Shown: positions 8,191 to 18,070, counted from the stretch's first letter. The stretch: DNA of 64,000 nucleotides from Steroidobacteraceae bacterium (GCA_025458905.1 JALORN010000013.1:124001-188000), one strand, 5' to 3'. A program made the numbers and translations. Notes: generated by a model not told the origin, from the letters alone.

Positions 8191-10077
8191 TCAGGCGACG
8201 ATCGCGCTGACGCGGTCGCGGCCGGCGTTCTTCGCCGTGTAGAGCGCGGCGTCGGCGCGGCGGACCATCGCCTCGACCGAGGCGTCGTCGACCTGCAGCG
8301 TCGCGACCCCGGCCGACAGCGTCACCCGCAGCCCGGCGAGCTCGGGAGGCAGGGGCAGCTGCTTGGCGGCCTCGAGCAGCGCGTCGAGCACGGGCCGCGC
8401 GCCCTCCAGGCCCGAGCCCGGCAGCACCACCAGGAACTCCTCGCCGCCGTAGCGGCCGATCGAACCCCGATCGCCCAGCAGCTCGAGCGCGCGCCGTGCG
8501 AGCCTCTGCAGCACCTCGTCGCCGGTCGCGTGCCCGTAGGTGTCGTTGATCGCCTTGAAGTGGTCGACGTCGAGCAGTGCCAGCGCCAGTGGCCGGCGGC
8601 GCTCGCGCGCCTCGACGAAGGCCGCCGCGGCGAGCTCGAGGATGCGGCGCCGGTTCGGCACCCGCGTGAGGTCGTCGAGCTCGGCCAGGGACTGCAGCTG
8701 CACGCGGTGGCGCCGGTCCTTGCGCAGCCCGACCGCGAGCACCGCCAGCAGCGCGACCGCGCTGATCGCGACCGCGGTCCAGAGGCGCGAGACGATCTGG
8801 CTGCGCGCCAGGCGCTCCTGCTTCAGTGCATTGTCGCGCAGCAGCAGTTCGTTGCGGCGTACCTCGCGGTCGGTGGCGAAGCGCACCCGCAGCACGGCGA
8901 TTTGCCGGGCCGTCTCGAGCGCATCGATGGCCTGCATGCGCGACAGGTACTCCTGCAGGTCGGCATAGGCGGCCTGGTAGCGGCCGGTCGCGGCGTTGGC
9001 GCCGGCACGCCAGCGGTGGAACTGCGAGCGCATGGTCCGCGACAGGGCCGCCGGGTCGGCCTCCAGCGCGCGATCGAAGCCCGCCAGCGCGGCGGCGGCG
9101 TTGCCGGCGGCGAGGTCGATGCGCGCCTGGTATGCGGTCAGGATCGCCTGCTCCTCGCGGTCCGCAGCGCTCGCGCGGGCCATCGCCTCGCGCGCGGCGG
9201 TGCAGTGGCGGGCCGCGGCCTCCCAGGCGCCTTCCTCGATCTCGACGCCGCAGAGGCGCACCCGCGCATAGGCCATCGCCGCGCCGTCGCCGATGCGCTC
9301 GGCGGCGCCGCGCATCTTCTCGAACGCGTCGAGCGCGTCGGACCAGCGACCCTGCGCCGAGTAGACGCGACCGAGCCGGTCGAACGCGGTCGGCAGCCGC
9401 GCCTGCGCGCGCGTCTCGGTGAAGTAGGCGATGGTCTCGTCGAGCAGGTCGGTCGCCTGCTCGAACTCGCGTGCGCCGACGTAGACCGTGGCGAGGCGGC
9501 CGGCGACGATCGCCTGCTCCTCGGGGAGACGGTGCGTGCGCAGCTGCTCGTAAGCCGGGATCAGGTCGCGCAGCGCGCCCTCGGTGTCGCCCTCGCTGAA
9601 GCGCAGCCAGCCGCGGTCCTTGCGCACGCAGGCCTCGCCGAGCGATCCCGGTGGCTGCGCGGCCAGCAGCGTGTCGAGCCGCTCGAGCCCGCGCGCGGTC
9701 TGGTGGTCCGCATGCCAGGCGAGCGCCTGCGCGATGCCGAGCCGCAGCTGCAGGTCGGCCGGGCCGGCGTCCCCGAGCTCGGCCAGCCCGCGAGTCGCCG
9801 CCGCGACCGCCTCCGGATACCGGCCGCCCTGGCGCTGGGCCTCGGCGAGGATCGCCTGCAGCGTCGCGCGCCGCAGGCGGTCGCGCACGGCTGCCTCGTC
9901 GCCGAGCAGCTCGCCGGCGCGCCGCGCCGCCACGCGCGGCTCGTTGAAGCCGAGGCGTTCGAGCTCCGCGAGGTCCCCGCCGCCCGCGCCGATGCAGGCA
10001 GCGCGGGCGGCAGCCGGGGCGAGGGCCCCGAGGCCGAGCACCAGCGCCGCGAGTGCGGGCCTGCTCAGCCGGACCAC
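8191..10077 (-). CDS. Diguanylate cyclase with periplasmic TPR sensor
   Basis: Predicted to synthesise cyclic di-GMP under control of a periplasmic TPR domain. A signal peptide (about 1-24) is followed by roughly 350 residues of TPR-like helical repeats, one transmembrane helix (LWTAVAISAVALLAVLAVGL) and a GGDEF domain. The active site reads RYGGEEF. The residues where an RxxD inhibitory site would sit read GDRG, so feedback inhibition is probably missing. The GTG start overlaps the end of the MFS gene by 13 bp, which suggests coupled translation in the TPP-enzyme/MFS operon. A histidine kinase elsewhere in this window has the same signal-TPR-TM plan with a different output domain. Confidence 0.88.
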   Translation of the reverse strand: MVRLSRPALAALVLGLGALAPAAARAACIGAGGGDLAELERLGFNEPRVAARRAGELLGDEAAVRDRLRRATLQAILAEAQRQGGRYPEAVAAATRGLAELGDAGPADLQLRLGIAQALAWHADHQTARGLERLDTLLAAQPPGSLGEACVRKDRGWLRFSEGDTEGALRDLIPAYEQLRTHRLPEEQAIVAGRLATVYVGAREFEQATDLLDETIAYFTETRAQARLPTAFDRLGRVYSAQGRWSDALDAFEKMRGAAERIGDGAAMAYARVRLCGVEIEEGAWEAAARHCTAAREAMARASAADREEQAILTAYQARIDLAAGNAAAALAGFDRALEADPAALSRTMRSQFHRWRAGANAATGRYQAAYADLQEYLSRMQAIDALETARQIAVLRVRFATDREVRRNELLLRDNALKQERLARSQIVSRLWTAVAISAVALLAVLAVGLRKDRRHRVQLQSLAELDDLTRVPNRRRILELAAAAFVEARERRRPLALALLDVDHFKAINDTYGHATGDEVLQRLARRALELLGDRGSIGRYGGEEFLVVLPGSGLEGARPVLDALLEAAKQLPLPPELAGLRVTLSAGVATLQVDDASVEAMVRRADAALYTAKNAGRDRVSAIVA

Positions 10078-11423
10078 GCCCGTGCTTCCTCGGCGCTGCG
10101 CCGGAAATGCGGCAGGTTGTAGACCAGCAGCGCCGTGCCCGCGAGCGCGACCACGCTGGCGACGGTCGCGAGCGAGTAGCGCAGCTGCTGCTCGTCGCGG
10201 AAGTAGAAGTCGGTGACCAGCGCGACCGAGGTCGGGCCGACGAAGAAGCCGACCAGGTTCAACGTGAAGTAGTAGAACGCCACGATCTGCGCACGCATCG
10301 TCGGCGGCGCGATCGCGACCACGGCAGCGGCGCCGGCCGCGGTCGGCGCGGCCGAGCCGAAGGTGGCGGGGATCAGCATCAGGATCGCCGCGGTGGGCGT
10401 CGGCATCAGGGCGAAGGTCGAGTAGCCGACCGTCATGAAGGCGAAGGCGAGCAGGCAGACGCGCACGTAGCCGTCGGCGTACCTCTTCTGGAACACGTCG
10501 CAGAGCCAGCCACCCGTGACCACGCCGATCAGGCCGAAGACGATCGACACCACGCCGCGCCAGCGCACGTAGCTGCCGAGCTCGGCGGGCGAGAGGTCGT
10601 AGGTGCGGCGCAGGAACTCGGGGATCCAGAAGCCGATCCCGTAGGCCATGATCGCGAGCGAGGAGAGCGCGACGAACAGCACGACGAAGGTGCGCCAACG
10701 GGCGAAGATGAACTTCAGCGTCTCCCAGACCGGTGTCGCCTCGGGCGCACGGCCGGTGCGCAGGAACTCGCGGCGCACCGGCTCGCGGATCGTCATGACC
10801 AGCAGCGCGATCAGGATGCCGGGCAGCCCGACCCAGATGAACATCTGCTGCCAGGGCTCGACCATGCCGACGATGGGCCAGCGCTGCGGCCCGGCTGCCT
10901 GGATCCCCGGGTAGATCGTGCCACCGATGATGAACGCGAGCCCGCTGCCGCTCGAGACGCCCGCGGTGTAGAGCCCGATCGCGCGGCCCATGCGGTCGGG
11001 CGGGAAGTAGTCCTTCAGCAGCGACAGCGCCGGCGGGTTCAGCGCGGCCTCGCCGGCGCCGACGCCGACGCGCGCCATGAACAACGCGGGATAGGTGGCC
11101 GCGAGCCCACAGAGCATGGTCATGACGCTCCACACGGTGACGCCGGCGAAGATCAGCCAGCGCCGGTTACCGCGGTCCGCGAACCAGGCGATCATCACGC
11201 CGAAGAAGGTGTAGAACACCGCGAACGCGCCACCGAGCAGGAAGCTCATCTGCGTGTCGGAGATCTGCAGGCTGCGCTTGATGTCGGGCACCAGCAGCGC
11301 GATCACCTCGCGGTCGATGAAGGCGAGGATGTAGGCGAGCAGCAGCACCACCACCACGTACCAGGCGTAGGCCGGGCGCGGGTAGGGCACGCTGGCCGAG
11401 GGGTCGGCGACTGCGGCGGTCAA
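10065..11423 (-). CDS. MFS transporter, spinster-like
   Basis: A 452-residue inner-membrane carrier with about twelve transmembrane helices. The opening helix carries FIDREVIALLVPDIKRSL and the 2-3 loop reads AWFADRGNRRWLI, the pattern of spinster-like major facilitator transporters in proteobacteria. These often carry organic acids or lipidic compounds. I chose the TTG start because it overlaps the upstream TPP-enzyme stop (TTGA) and leaves a normal N-terminus before helix 1. There is no ATG or GTG upstream in frame before that stop, and the next GTG lies inside helix 1. The coupling suggests it moves the substrate or product of the TPP enzyme; the actual compound is unknown. Confidence 0.85.
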   Translation of the reverse strand: MTAAVADPSASVPYPRPAYAWYVVVVLLLAYILAFIDREVIALLVPDIKRSLQISDTQMSFLLGGAFAVFYTFFGVMIAWFADRGNRRWLIFAGVTVWSVMTMLCGLAATYPALFMARVGVGAGEAALNPPALSLLKDYFPPDRMGRAIGLYTAGVSSGSGLAFIIGGTIYPGIQAAGPQRWPIVGMVEPWQQMFIWVGLPGILIALLVMTIREPVRREFLRTGRAPEATPVWETLKFIFARWRTFVVLFVALSSLAIMAYGIGFWIPEFLRRTYDLSPAELGSYVRWRGVVSIVFGLIGVVTGGWLCDVFQKRYADGYVRVCLLAFAFMTVGYSTFALMPTPTAAILMLIPATFGSAAPTAAGAAAVVAIAPPTMRAQIVAFYYFTLNLVGFFVGPTSVALVTDFYFRDEQQLRYSLATVASVVALAGTALLVYNLPHFRRSAEEARAWSG

Positions 11424-13153
11424 CTGGCGAACTCGTGCTGGTACTTGAGGTTGCCCGCGAGGTCGTCGAACAGGATCATCCGCACCAGCGGGTCCGACTT
11501 CAGCTGCGCGCCGGCGGCGCGGTCGATGACCACGTTCACCACGGAAGGACCGTTGGCCGCGAACGCGCGCTCGAGCGCCGGGCGCAGATCGGCGGGCCGC
11601 TCGACGTGCTCGCCGTGGCAGCCGAAGCCCTGGCCCACGAGGTCGTAGCGCGCGTAGCCGAGCTCGGTGTTGACGGTGCGCTTGATCGCCTGCAGCTGGC
11701 CGTGCAGCTCGGTGCCCCAGGCGCCGTCGTTGCCGACCACGCAGACGAGCTTCAGGCCCGCCTGCGCCGCGGCGTGCAGCTCGGCGGGATAGAAGCCGAA
11801 GGAGCCGTCGCCGGTGGTCAGCACCACCGGCCGCAGCGGCTCGCGCCGCGCGATCGACAGCTCGCGCGCGGCCGCGGCGGCGCCGACCGCGAGCGGCGTG
11901 CCCGTGCCCATCGCGCCCATCGGGTAGTGGTCGAGGAAGCCGGGCGCGCGCCGCACCCGCAGCGCGCCGTACATCCAGTTCTGCACGTCGGCGCCGTCGC
12001 CGACCACGATCGCGTTCTCGGGCAGCAGCCGCGCGATCTCGCGCCCCAGCGCCAGCGGGTGCACCGCGGTGCCCGACGGCGCCGCGGCGATCTCGTCGAG
12101 GTGGCGCAGCCGCTCGCGCAGCGCCTCGCGCACCCAGTTGGCGCGCATGCCGCGCGAGGCGCCGCCGGCGAGCATCGCGTCGAGGACCTGCTGGCAGGCG
12201 AGGCCGGCGTCGGCGACGATCGGCACGTCGATGCGACGGTTGCGCGACAGTTCCTCGGGCTCGACGTCCACCTGGATGAACTTCGCGTCCGGAGCGAAGC
12301 GCGGCGGCAGCCCGTAGCCGAGGCGCTGCTTGAGCCGCGCGCCGACCACGCAGACCACGTCGGCGTCCTTCGCGGCGATCTGCATCAGCGGCCAGTTGAA
12401 CGAGCGCTCCCAGTCCTCGGGCACGACGCCGCGGCCGAGCCCGTTGCCGGCGATCGGCAGGTCGCAGCGCTCGACGAGGGCCGCGAGCGGCGCGCCCGCC
12501 TGGCCCCAGGCCGCGCCCGCGCCGGCCACCAGCAGCGGCCGCCGCGCGCCCCGCAGCAGCGCCGCGGCCTGCGCCACCAGCGCCGGGTCCGCCGCGCCAC
12601 GCGGGATCAGCGGCGCCGGCCGCGCGGCCGCGCCGAGCCCCGTGACCGTGGCGCCGAGGAACTCCTGCGGCACCTGCAGCACCACCGGGCCGCGCCGCCC
12701 CGAGAGCGCGCGCTTGCAGGCGGCGTCGACGAACTCCGCGAGCCGCTCGGCCGACGGCACGCTGTGTGCCCACTTGGTGATGCTGCCGACCAGCGGGTGC
12801 TTGGCGTTGTCGTACTCCGGCTCGGCCTCGATCCAGGAGTTCGGCAGCCGCGCGACCAGCACCAGCACCGGCGAGCCGGCGTGGAACGCAGCGGCGATGC
12901 CGTTGATCGCGTTCGGCGTGCCCTGGTCGGCGATGATCAGCGCGACGCCGATGCGGCCGCTGATGCGCGCGTAGCCGTCGGCCGCGCCGACGCAGCCGGA
13001 TTCGTGGCGGCTCGAGATCACGCGGAAGCCGTCGTGGTCGAGCGCGTCGAGCAGGTGGGTGTGCGAGGCGCCGGCGACGGCGAACACGCTGCGAACGCCG
13101 TAGCGCGCGAGCGCGCGGCTCACTACCATTCCCCCGGTCAGCGTCTCCCCCAT
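11420..13153 (-). CDS. Thiamine-pyrophosphate enzyme, acetolactate synthase/decarboxylase family
   Basis: A 577-residue three-domain TPP enzyme. The N-terminal pyrimidine-binding domain has the activating glutamate in SSRHESGCVGAADGYAR (about residue 50). The central domain is the usual nucleotide-binding-like fold. The C-terminal domain holds the cofactor motif TTGDGSFGFYPAELHAA...NDGAWG. The family includes acetolactate synthases, oxalyl- and 2-hydroxyacyl-CoA lyases and benzoylformate-type decarboxylases. No regulatory subunit gene is adjacent, so a catabolic decarboxylase or lyase is more likely than biosynthetic acetolactate synthase; a better candidate for that role lies near 60.4 kb. 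The stop overlaps the MFS gene start. Its substrate cannot be read from sequence alone. Confidence 0.85.
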   Translation of the reverse strand: MGETLTGGMVVSRALARYGVRSVFAVAGASHTHLLDALDHDGFRVISSRHESGCVGAADGYARISGRIGVALIIADQGTPNAINGIAAAFHAGSPVLVLVARLPNSWIEAEPEYDNAKHPLVGSITKWAHSVPSAERLAEFVDAACKRALSGRRGPVVLQVPQEFLGATVTGLGAAARPAPLIPRGAADPALVAQAAALLRGARRPLLVAGAGAAWGQAGAPLAALVERCDLPIAGNGLGRGVVPEDWERSFNWPLMQIAAKDADVVCVVGARLKQRLGYGLPPRFAPDAKFIQVDVEPEELSRNRRIDVPIVADAGLACQQVLDAMLAGGASRGMRANWVREALRERLRHLDEIAAAPSGTAVHPLALGREIARLLPENAIVVGDGADVQNWMYGALRVRRAPGFLDHYPMGAMGTGTPLAVGAAAAARELSIARREPLRPVVLTTGDGSFGFYPAELHAAAQAGLKLVCVVGNDGAWGTELHGQLQAIKRTVNTELGYARYDLVGQGFGCHGEHVERPADLRPALERAFAANGPSVVNVVIDRAAGAQLKSDPLVRMILFDDLAGNLKYQHEFAS

Positions 13154-13213
13154 CGCCCGTTCGCCCCCCGCACCCCTCGGCAGCCGAACCCTTCTAGCCG
13201 ATCCGGCCCGAAG

Positions 13214-14149
13214 TTGAAAGTCAGCCACCATCCGGACTACTTCCTGCCGCTGCCCGAGGGCCATCCGTTCCCGATGGCGAAGTACCCGCGGGTGCTCGAG
13301 CTGCTGCGCGAGCGCGGCGTGGTCGGGCCCGGCGACGTGCTGGAGCCCGCCGAGGCGGCGCCCGAGGACCTCGCGCGCGTCCACGATGCACGCTACCTCG
13401 GGAAGCTGTTCGGCGACGGGCTGACCCGCGAGGAGGAGCGCCGGCTCGGCGTACCCTGGAGTGTGCGCCTCCTGCGCCGCTCGCGCCTCGCTGTACAGGG
13501 CACGCTCGATGCGGCGCGCACGGCGCTCGCGCTCGGGGTCGCCGGAAACCTCGCCGGCGGCACGCACCACGCGTTCGCCGACCGTGGCGAGGGCTTCTGC
13601 CTGCTGAACGACGTCGCGGTCGCGATCCGCGCGCTGCAGGCCGAGCGCGCGATCGCGCACGCCCTGGTCGTGGACCTGGACGTGCACCAGGGCAACGGCA
13701 CCGCGGCGATCTTCGCGGGCGACCCCGCGGTGTTCACGTTCTCGATCCACGGCGAGCGCAACTACCCGCTGCAGAAGATGCGCTCGACGCTGGACGTGGC
13801 GCTGCCCGACGGCACCGGCGACGAGCAGTACCTCGCGGCGCTGGCGCAGCACCTGCCGGCGATCCTCGCGCGCTTCGACGCCGACCTCGTGTTCTACCTG
13901 GCGGGCGTCGACGTCGCCGCGGGCGATCGCTACGGGCGCTTCGCGCTCGGCGACGCGGGCGTGCGGGCGCGCGACCGCTTCGTGATCGACGCAGTGCGCG
14001 ACGCGGGGCTGCCGCTGGTGCTCACCCTCGCCGGCGGCTACGCGGCGAGCGCGGAGCGCACCGCGGCGCTGCACGCGATCGCGTTCGAGGAGGCCGCGGC
14101 GCGGGCAGGGCGGGATCAGGCGGCGCGCGCGCGCGGGGCCGGCGAGTAG
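13214..14149 (+). CDS. Histone deacetylase family protein (zinc amidohydrolase)
   Basis: A 311-residue class II-like deacetylase that would remove acetyl or acylamine groups from lysine, polyamines or small molecules. The family core is complete: GGTHHAFADRGEGFCLLND, VVDLDVHQGNGTA (metal-binding Asp and His), YLAGVDVAAGDRYGRF (second metal-binding Asp) and LTLAGGY near the C-terminus. The TTG start gives KVSHHPDYFLPLPEGHPFPM, which matches the expected N-terminus of this family, and no ATG or GTG lies nearby. It is transcribed divergently from the TPP-enzyme gene, about 60 bp away. The last 34 bp overlap the end of the convergent Mpo1-like gene. The substrate is unknown. Confidence 0.88.
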   Translation: MKVSHHPDYFLPLPEGHPFPMAKYPRVLELLRERGVVGPGDVLEPAEAAPEDLARVHDARYLGKLFGDGLTREEERRLGVPWSVRLLRRSRLAVQGTLDAARTALALGVAGNLAGGTHHAFADRGEGFCLLNDVAVAIRALQAERAIAHALVVDLDVHQGNGTAAIFAGDPAVFTFSIHGERNYPLQKMRSTLDVALPDGTGDEQYLAALAQHLPAILARFDADLVFYLAGVDVAAGDRYGRFALGDAGVRARDRFVIDAVRDAGLPLVLTLAGGYAASAERTAALHAIAFEEAAARAGRDQAARARGAGE

Positions 14150-14610
14150 CGCAGCCCGAGGGCGCGATAGACCGCGGCGAGCAGCCACAGCGGCCCGATC
14201 AGCAGGAACTGCAGGTCCTGGAAGAACGAGGGCCGGCGGCCCTCGACCGCGTGGCCGGCGAATTGCCCGGCCCAGGCGAGCACGAAGATCGCGAGGCAGC
14301 TCTGCCACGCCGGCCACGGCAGCCGGCCGAGTGCGGCCACGCCCGCGAGCAGCAGCGCGATCACCGGCAGCATGCCGAGCGCGAGCGCCGGGGAGAGCGC
14401 GAAGTAGTAGAGGATCGCGAGCGCCGCCACCAGCGCTGCCCAGTCGAGCCAGGGTGCGAGCCCGGCGAACGCGGCAGGCACCGGCGCGGACCCCAGCAAG
14501 CCCAGCACCGAGAGCACGATCGCCGGCACGCAGGCCCAGTGCAGCGCCTTGTTCAGCGGGTGCCGGTGGCTCTCGCCGTAGGCCTCGAGCCACTGGTCGA
14601 TGGTGCGCAT
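14116..14610 (-). CDS. Mpo1-like (DUF962) membrane protein
   Basis: A 164-residue protein with the DUF962 opening MRTIDQWLEAYGESHRHPLN and four or so hydrophobic helices, ending in the conserved EGRRPSFFQDLQFLLIGPLW. Yeast Mpo1 of this family is an iron-dependent dioxygenase that shortens 2-hydroxy fatty acids; bacterial roles are mostly unknown. The His of SHRHPLN and that of FAGHAVEG are candidates for metal ligands. A second, shorter member of the same superfamily occurs near 43.8 kb. I used the ATG at the family N-terminus; a longer reading frame upstream is arginine-rich and antisense to the OmpA-like gene. Confidence 0.85.
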   Translation of the reverse strand: MRTIDQWLEAYGESHRHPLNKALHWACVPAIVLSVLGLLGSAPVPAAFAGLAPWLDWAALVAALAILYYFALSPALALGMLPVIALLLAGVAALGRLPWPAWQSCLAIFVLAWAGQFAGHAVEGRRPSFFQDLQFLLIGPLWLLAAVYRALGLRYSPAPRARAA

Positions 14611-15296
14611 GGTGTACGCTTTCCCGGTGACGGAACGAGCCGAGGATCGCGACGCTACGCCGCGACGCCGGGCGCGGCAAGCGCGCGGCGCCGGCCGGGC
14701 GCTCGCCCGGGCGGCGCGCTCGCTCGCCGCCTGCGCCGCACTCGCGCCGCTGCTCGCCGCTCCGCAGTCGCTGCCGCCGGCGGGCCCGGGCTCGGCCACC
14801 GACGGCGAGCCGCCTGCGTCGGCAATGCCCTCGGCCGCATCCGCCGCGCCGTTGCCCGCAGCGGAGGTGTCGCCCTACATGCGCCACCTCGGGCGCGAGC
14901 TGCGCGTGCTGGTCCGTGACACGCCGGTGGAACTCGAGGCGTCGCGTGGCGACGGGCTGCGGCTGCGGCTCCCGGCAGCGTGGCTCTTCCGCATGGACGA
15001 CGTGGTGGTGCGGCCGGAGGCGCTGGTGCACCTCGATGCGCTCGCGCTGGCGCTCGCCTCACCCTCGGGCGCGCGCACCCTGCTGGAGGTGGCCGGCCAT
15101 TGCGATTCGCTGGGCCGCCGCGAGCCGAACCGTGCCTTCACGCTGCGGCGCGCCGAATCGGTCGCGGCGCTGCTGGCGGGGCGCGGCGTCGCGCCGGCGC
15201 GCCTCGCGACGCGCGGGGCCGGGGAAGACGAGCGGCTGGAGAAGGACGAGACGACGCCGGCTGCGCGTCGGCGCAACCGGCGGATCGAGATCGAGA

Positions 15297-16178
<882 letters not shown>

Positions 16179-16222
16179 CGTGTCGCAGCCTCCTGAGCGT
16201 GTCGGGACTCTACGCGGAGCGC

Positions 16223-16252
16223 ATTCTAGCACTCCGGAGGTTAGAGTGCTAA
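16223..16252 (-). promoter_or_regulatory. CIRCE operator overlapping the rpoH promoter
   Basis: The inverted repeat CTAGCACTC-N9-GAGTGCTAA (arms 16226-16234 and 16244-16252) matches the HrcA operator consensus TTAGCACTC-N9-GAGTGCTAA at 17 of 18 arm positions. On the minus strand a promoter fits inside it: -35 TTAGCA (16252-16247), an 18-bp spacer and -10 TAGAAT (16228-16223). This would start transcription about 38 bases before the rpoH ATG. HrcA binding would block this promoter. CIRCE is best known upstream of groESL, hrcA and dnaK; its use at rpoH couples the two heat-shock systems. An AT-rich tract at about 16265-16300 could act as an UP element. Confidence 0.85.
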
Positions 16253-16341
16253 CGACGCCCACAGTTCCACAGAAAATTAACCTTATAAAACAGTAACTTA
16301 GGACTCATGGAGGGTCTCGTCCCGGCGGCGCGCCAAAGAGC

Positions 16342-16363
16342 GGCCCGGCCGGCAGGCCGGGTC
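16342..16363 (-). terminator. Hairpin at the 3' end of ftsX
   Basis: Arms of nine bases (GGCCCGGCC and GGCCGGGTC, one G-T pair) enclose the loop GGCA and overlap the ftsX stop codon. On the minus strand the stem is followed shortly by CTCTTT. It is a plausible weak intrinsic terminator between ftsX and whatever lies below it. Confidence 0.45.
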
Positions 16364-17288
16364 AGGCCCGCGGCTCGATGCGCGCGAGGTTGCGGGCGGC
16401 GACGACCCAGGCCGCCACCAGCCCGAGGCCGAGGCCCGTGCCGAGCAGGGCACCGACCTGCCGCAAGCCGAGGCCCTCGAGCCCGAAGCGGCTGCCATAG
16501 AGCGCGGCGAGGTGCCCCACCGGGCGGGCCAGCATCGCCGTGGCCCCGGCCACGATCAGCCAGGCGAGCAGCGCGCCCGCCACGCCGTAGAGGAGTCCCG
16601 TGTACAGGAAGGGACGACGGACGAAGGCGTGCGTGCCGCCGACCAGCTTGGTGACCTCGATCTCCGCGCGCCGGCCGTCGATCTCGAGGCGGATGGTGTT
16701 GCCGATCACCGCCACCACCGCGACGCCCACCACCAGCGCGGCGACCAGCAGCGCGCGCCGCAGCAGCTCGAGGATCGCGGCGAGACGCTGCACCCACTCG
16801 GTGTCCACCTGCACCCGTTCGACCTCGGGCCAGGCCGCGAAATGGCGCTTCAGCGCCTCGACTGCGAGCGGGCCCTCGGCGTCGGCCGCCGGGCGCACGG
16901 TCAGCACGTGGGGCAGGGGATTGCCCTCGAGCGCGTCGAGCGCCGCGCCGAAGCCGGAGAACTCGCGGAACTCGGCCAGCGCCTGGTCGGCGGTCACCAG
17001 CGTCACCGTGGCGACGCCGGCGCGGCTGCGGGCGCTGGAGGCGAGCTGCTGCGCCTGGGCGAGCGGCACGTCGTTCTTCAGGTAGACCGTCACCTCGACC
17101 GCCTCGGCGACGTCGCCGGTCGCGGCCCGCGCGCTCGCCACGAACACCCACAGCCCCGCCGGCAGCGCGAGCGCGAGCGCGATCACCGTCACCGTCAGCA
17201 GCGTCGCGAGCGGGTGGCGCACCAGGCGCCCGAGGGCACCGAGGCCCGCCTGCAGGTGGCGCGCGGCCCAGGTCGAGGCAGCGCTCAT
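16362..17288 (-). CDS. ftsX: Cell division ABC permease FtsX
   Basis: A 308-residue divisome membrane protein. With FtsE it regulates peptidoglycan hydrolases at the septum, through partners such as EnvC. It has an N-terminal cytoplasmic part, a first transmembrane helix (about 29-50), a large periplasmic loop (about 55-175) that includes VEVTVYLKNDVPLAQAQ, and three C-terminal helices with GNTIRLEIDGRRAEIEVTKL between the first two. The start overlaps the ftsE stop (ATGA). It is the last gene of the ftsY-ftsE-ftsX operon, and rpoH follows with its own promoter. Confidence 0.95.
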   Translation of the reverse strand: MSAASTWAARHLQAGLGALGRLVRHPLATLLTVTVIALALALPAGLWVFVASARAATGDVAEAVEVTVYLKNDVPLAQAQQLASSARSRAGVATVTLVTADQALAEFREFSGFGAALDALEGNPLPHVLTVRPAADAEGPLAVEALKRHFAAWPEVERVQVDTEWVQRLAAILELLRRALLVAALVVGVAVVAVIGNTIRLEIDGRRAEIEVTKLVGGTHAFVRRPFLYTGLLYGVAGALLAWLIVAGATAMLARPVGHLAALYGSRFGLEGLGLRQVGALLGTGLGLGLVAAWVVAARNLARIEPRA

Positions 17289-18070
17289 CGGCGCGCCTGC
17301 AGGTTCGGCAGCGTGGACGGATCGGGCCCCGGGCCGGCGCGCAGGCCGGTGGCGGGGCCGGGGGACGGAGGCCCCGGCGGTGTGGCCGCCGCAGCGGGCA
17401 GGGCCTCGGCCATCGCGCCATCGCGCACCTGGCCGTCGACGATGTGGATCTCGCGCTGGCCGAACTGCTGCACGAGCGGCAGGTCGTGGGTCGCGATCAC
17501 GATCGTGACGCCGACCTCCTGGAAGCGCTTGAACAGCTTCATCACCTCGACCGCGAGGCCGTGGTCGAGGTTGCCGGTCGGTTCGTCGGCGATCAGCACC
17601 GGCGGCTTCGCGATCACCGCGCGCGCGATGCCGACGCGCTGCTGCTCGCCGATCGACAGCTCGCTCGGCAGCACCCGCTCCTTGCCGAGCAGTCCCACCT
17701 GGTCGAGCGCGGCGCGCACGCGCCTGTCGATCTCGCGCAGCGGCGTGTCGGCGACCACCAGCGGCAGCGCCACGTTGTCGAACACCGGCCGGTCCATCAG
17801 CAGCTTGTGGTCCTGGAACACGACGCCGACCTTGCGGCGGAACGCCGGGATCGCGCGCGAGGGCAGCGTCGAGGTGTTGGCGCCGTCGACCGTCACGGTG
17901 CCGCGCGTCGGCCGCTCGAGCAGCGCGACCAGCTTCAGCACCGAGCTCTTGCCGGCACCGGAGCGGCCGGTCAGGAACACCATCTCGCCCGGCTCGATGC
18001 GCAGCGAGACGTTGAGCAGCGCCTCGCGCCCGTTCGGGTAGCGCTTGCTGACGCGGTCGAAGGCGATCAT
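17285..18070 (-). CDS. ftsE: Cell division ABC ATPase FtsE
   Basis: The ATPase partner of FtsX, acting at the inner face of the membrane during septation. Walker A is GRSGAGKSS, Walker B is VLIADEPTGNLDHGL, and the Q-loop region (VVFQDHKLLMDRPV) is FtsE-typical. Two oddities are visible. The ABC signature reads LSIGEQQRVGIARA, with Ile where the family has Gly (LSGGEQQ). There is also a Pro/Gly-rich C-terminal tail of about 35 residues, making 261 residues against roughly 220 in E. coli. The start overlaps ftsY by ATGA and the stop overlaps ftsX the same way. Confidence 0.95.
   Translation of the reverse strand: MIAFDRVSKRYPNGREALLNVSLRIEPGEMVFLTGRSGAGKSSVLKLVALLERPTRGTVTVDGANTSTLPSRAIPAFRRKVGVVFQDHKLLMDRPVFDNVALPLVVADTPLREIDRRVRAALDQVGLLGKERVLPSELSIGEQQRVGIARAVIAKPPVLIADEPTGNLDHGLAVEVMKLFKRFQEVGVTIVIATHDLPLVQQFGQREIHIVDGQVRDGAMAEALPAAAATPPGPPSPGPATGLRAGPGPDPSTLPNLQARR

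Noticed and set aside
10053..11648. 531-codon frame opposite the MFS transporter
   Set aside because: Antisense shadow of a gene with obvious transmembrane helices; no domain signature.
11420..13153. Calling the TPP enzyme a biosynthetic acetolactate synthase
   Set aside because: No ilvN-type subunit beside it, linked to a transporter, and a better candidate exists at 60446-62296.
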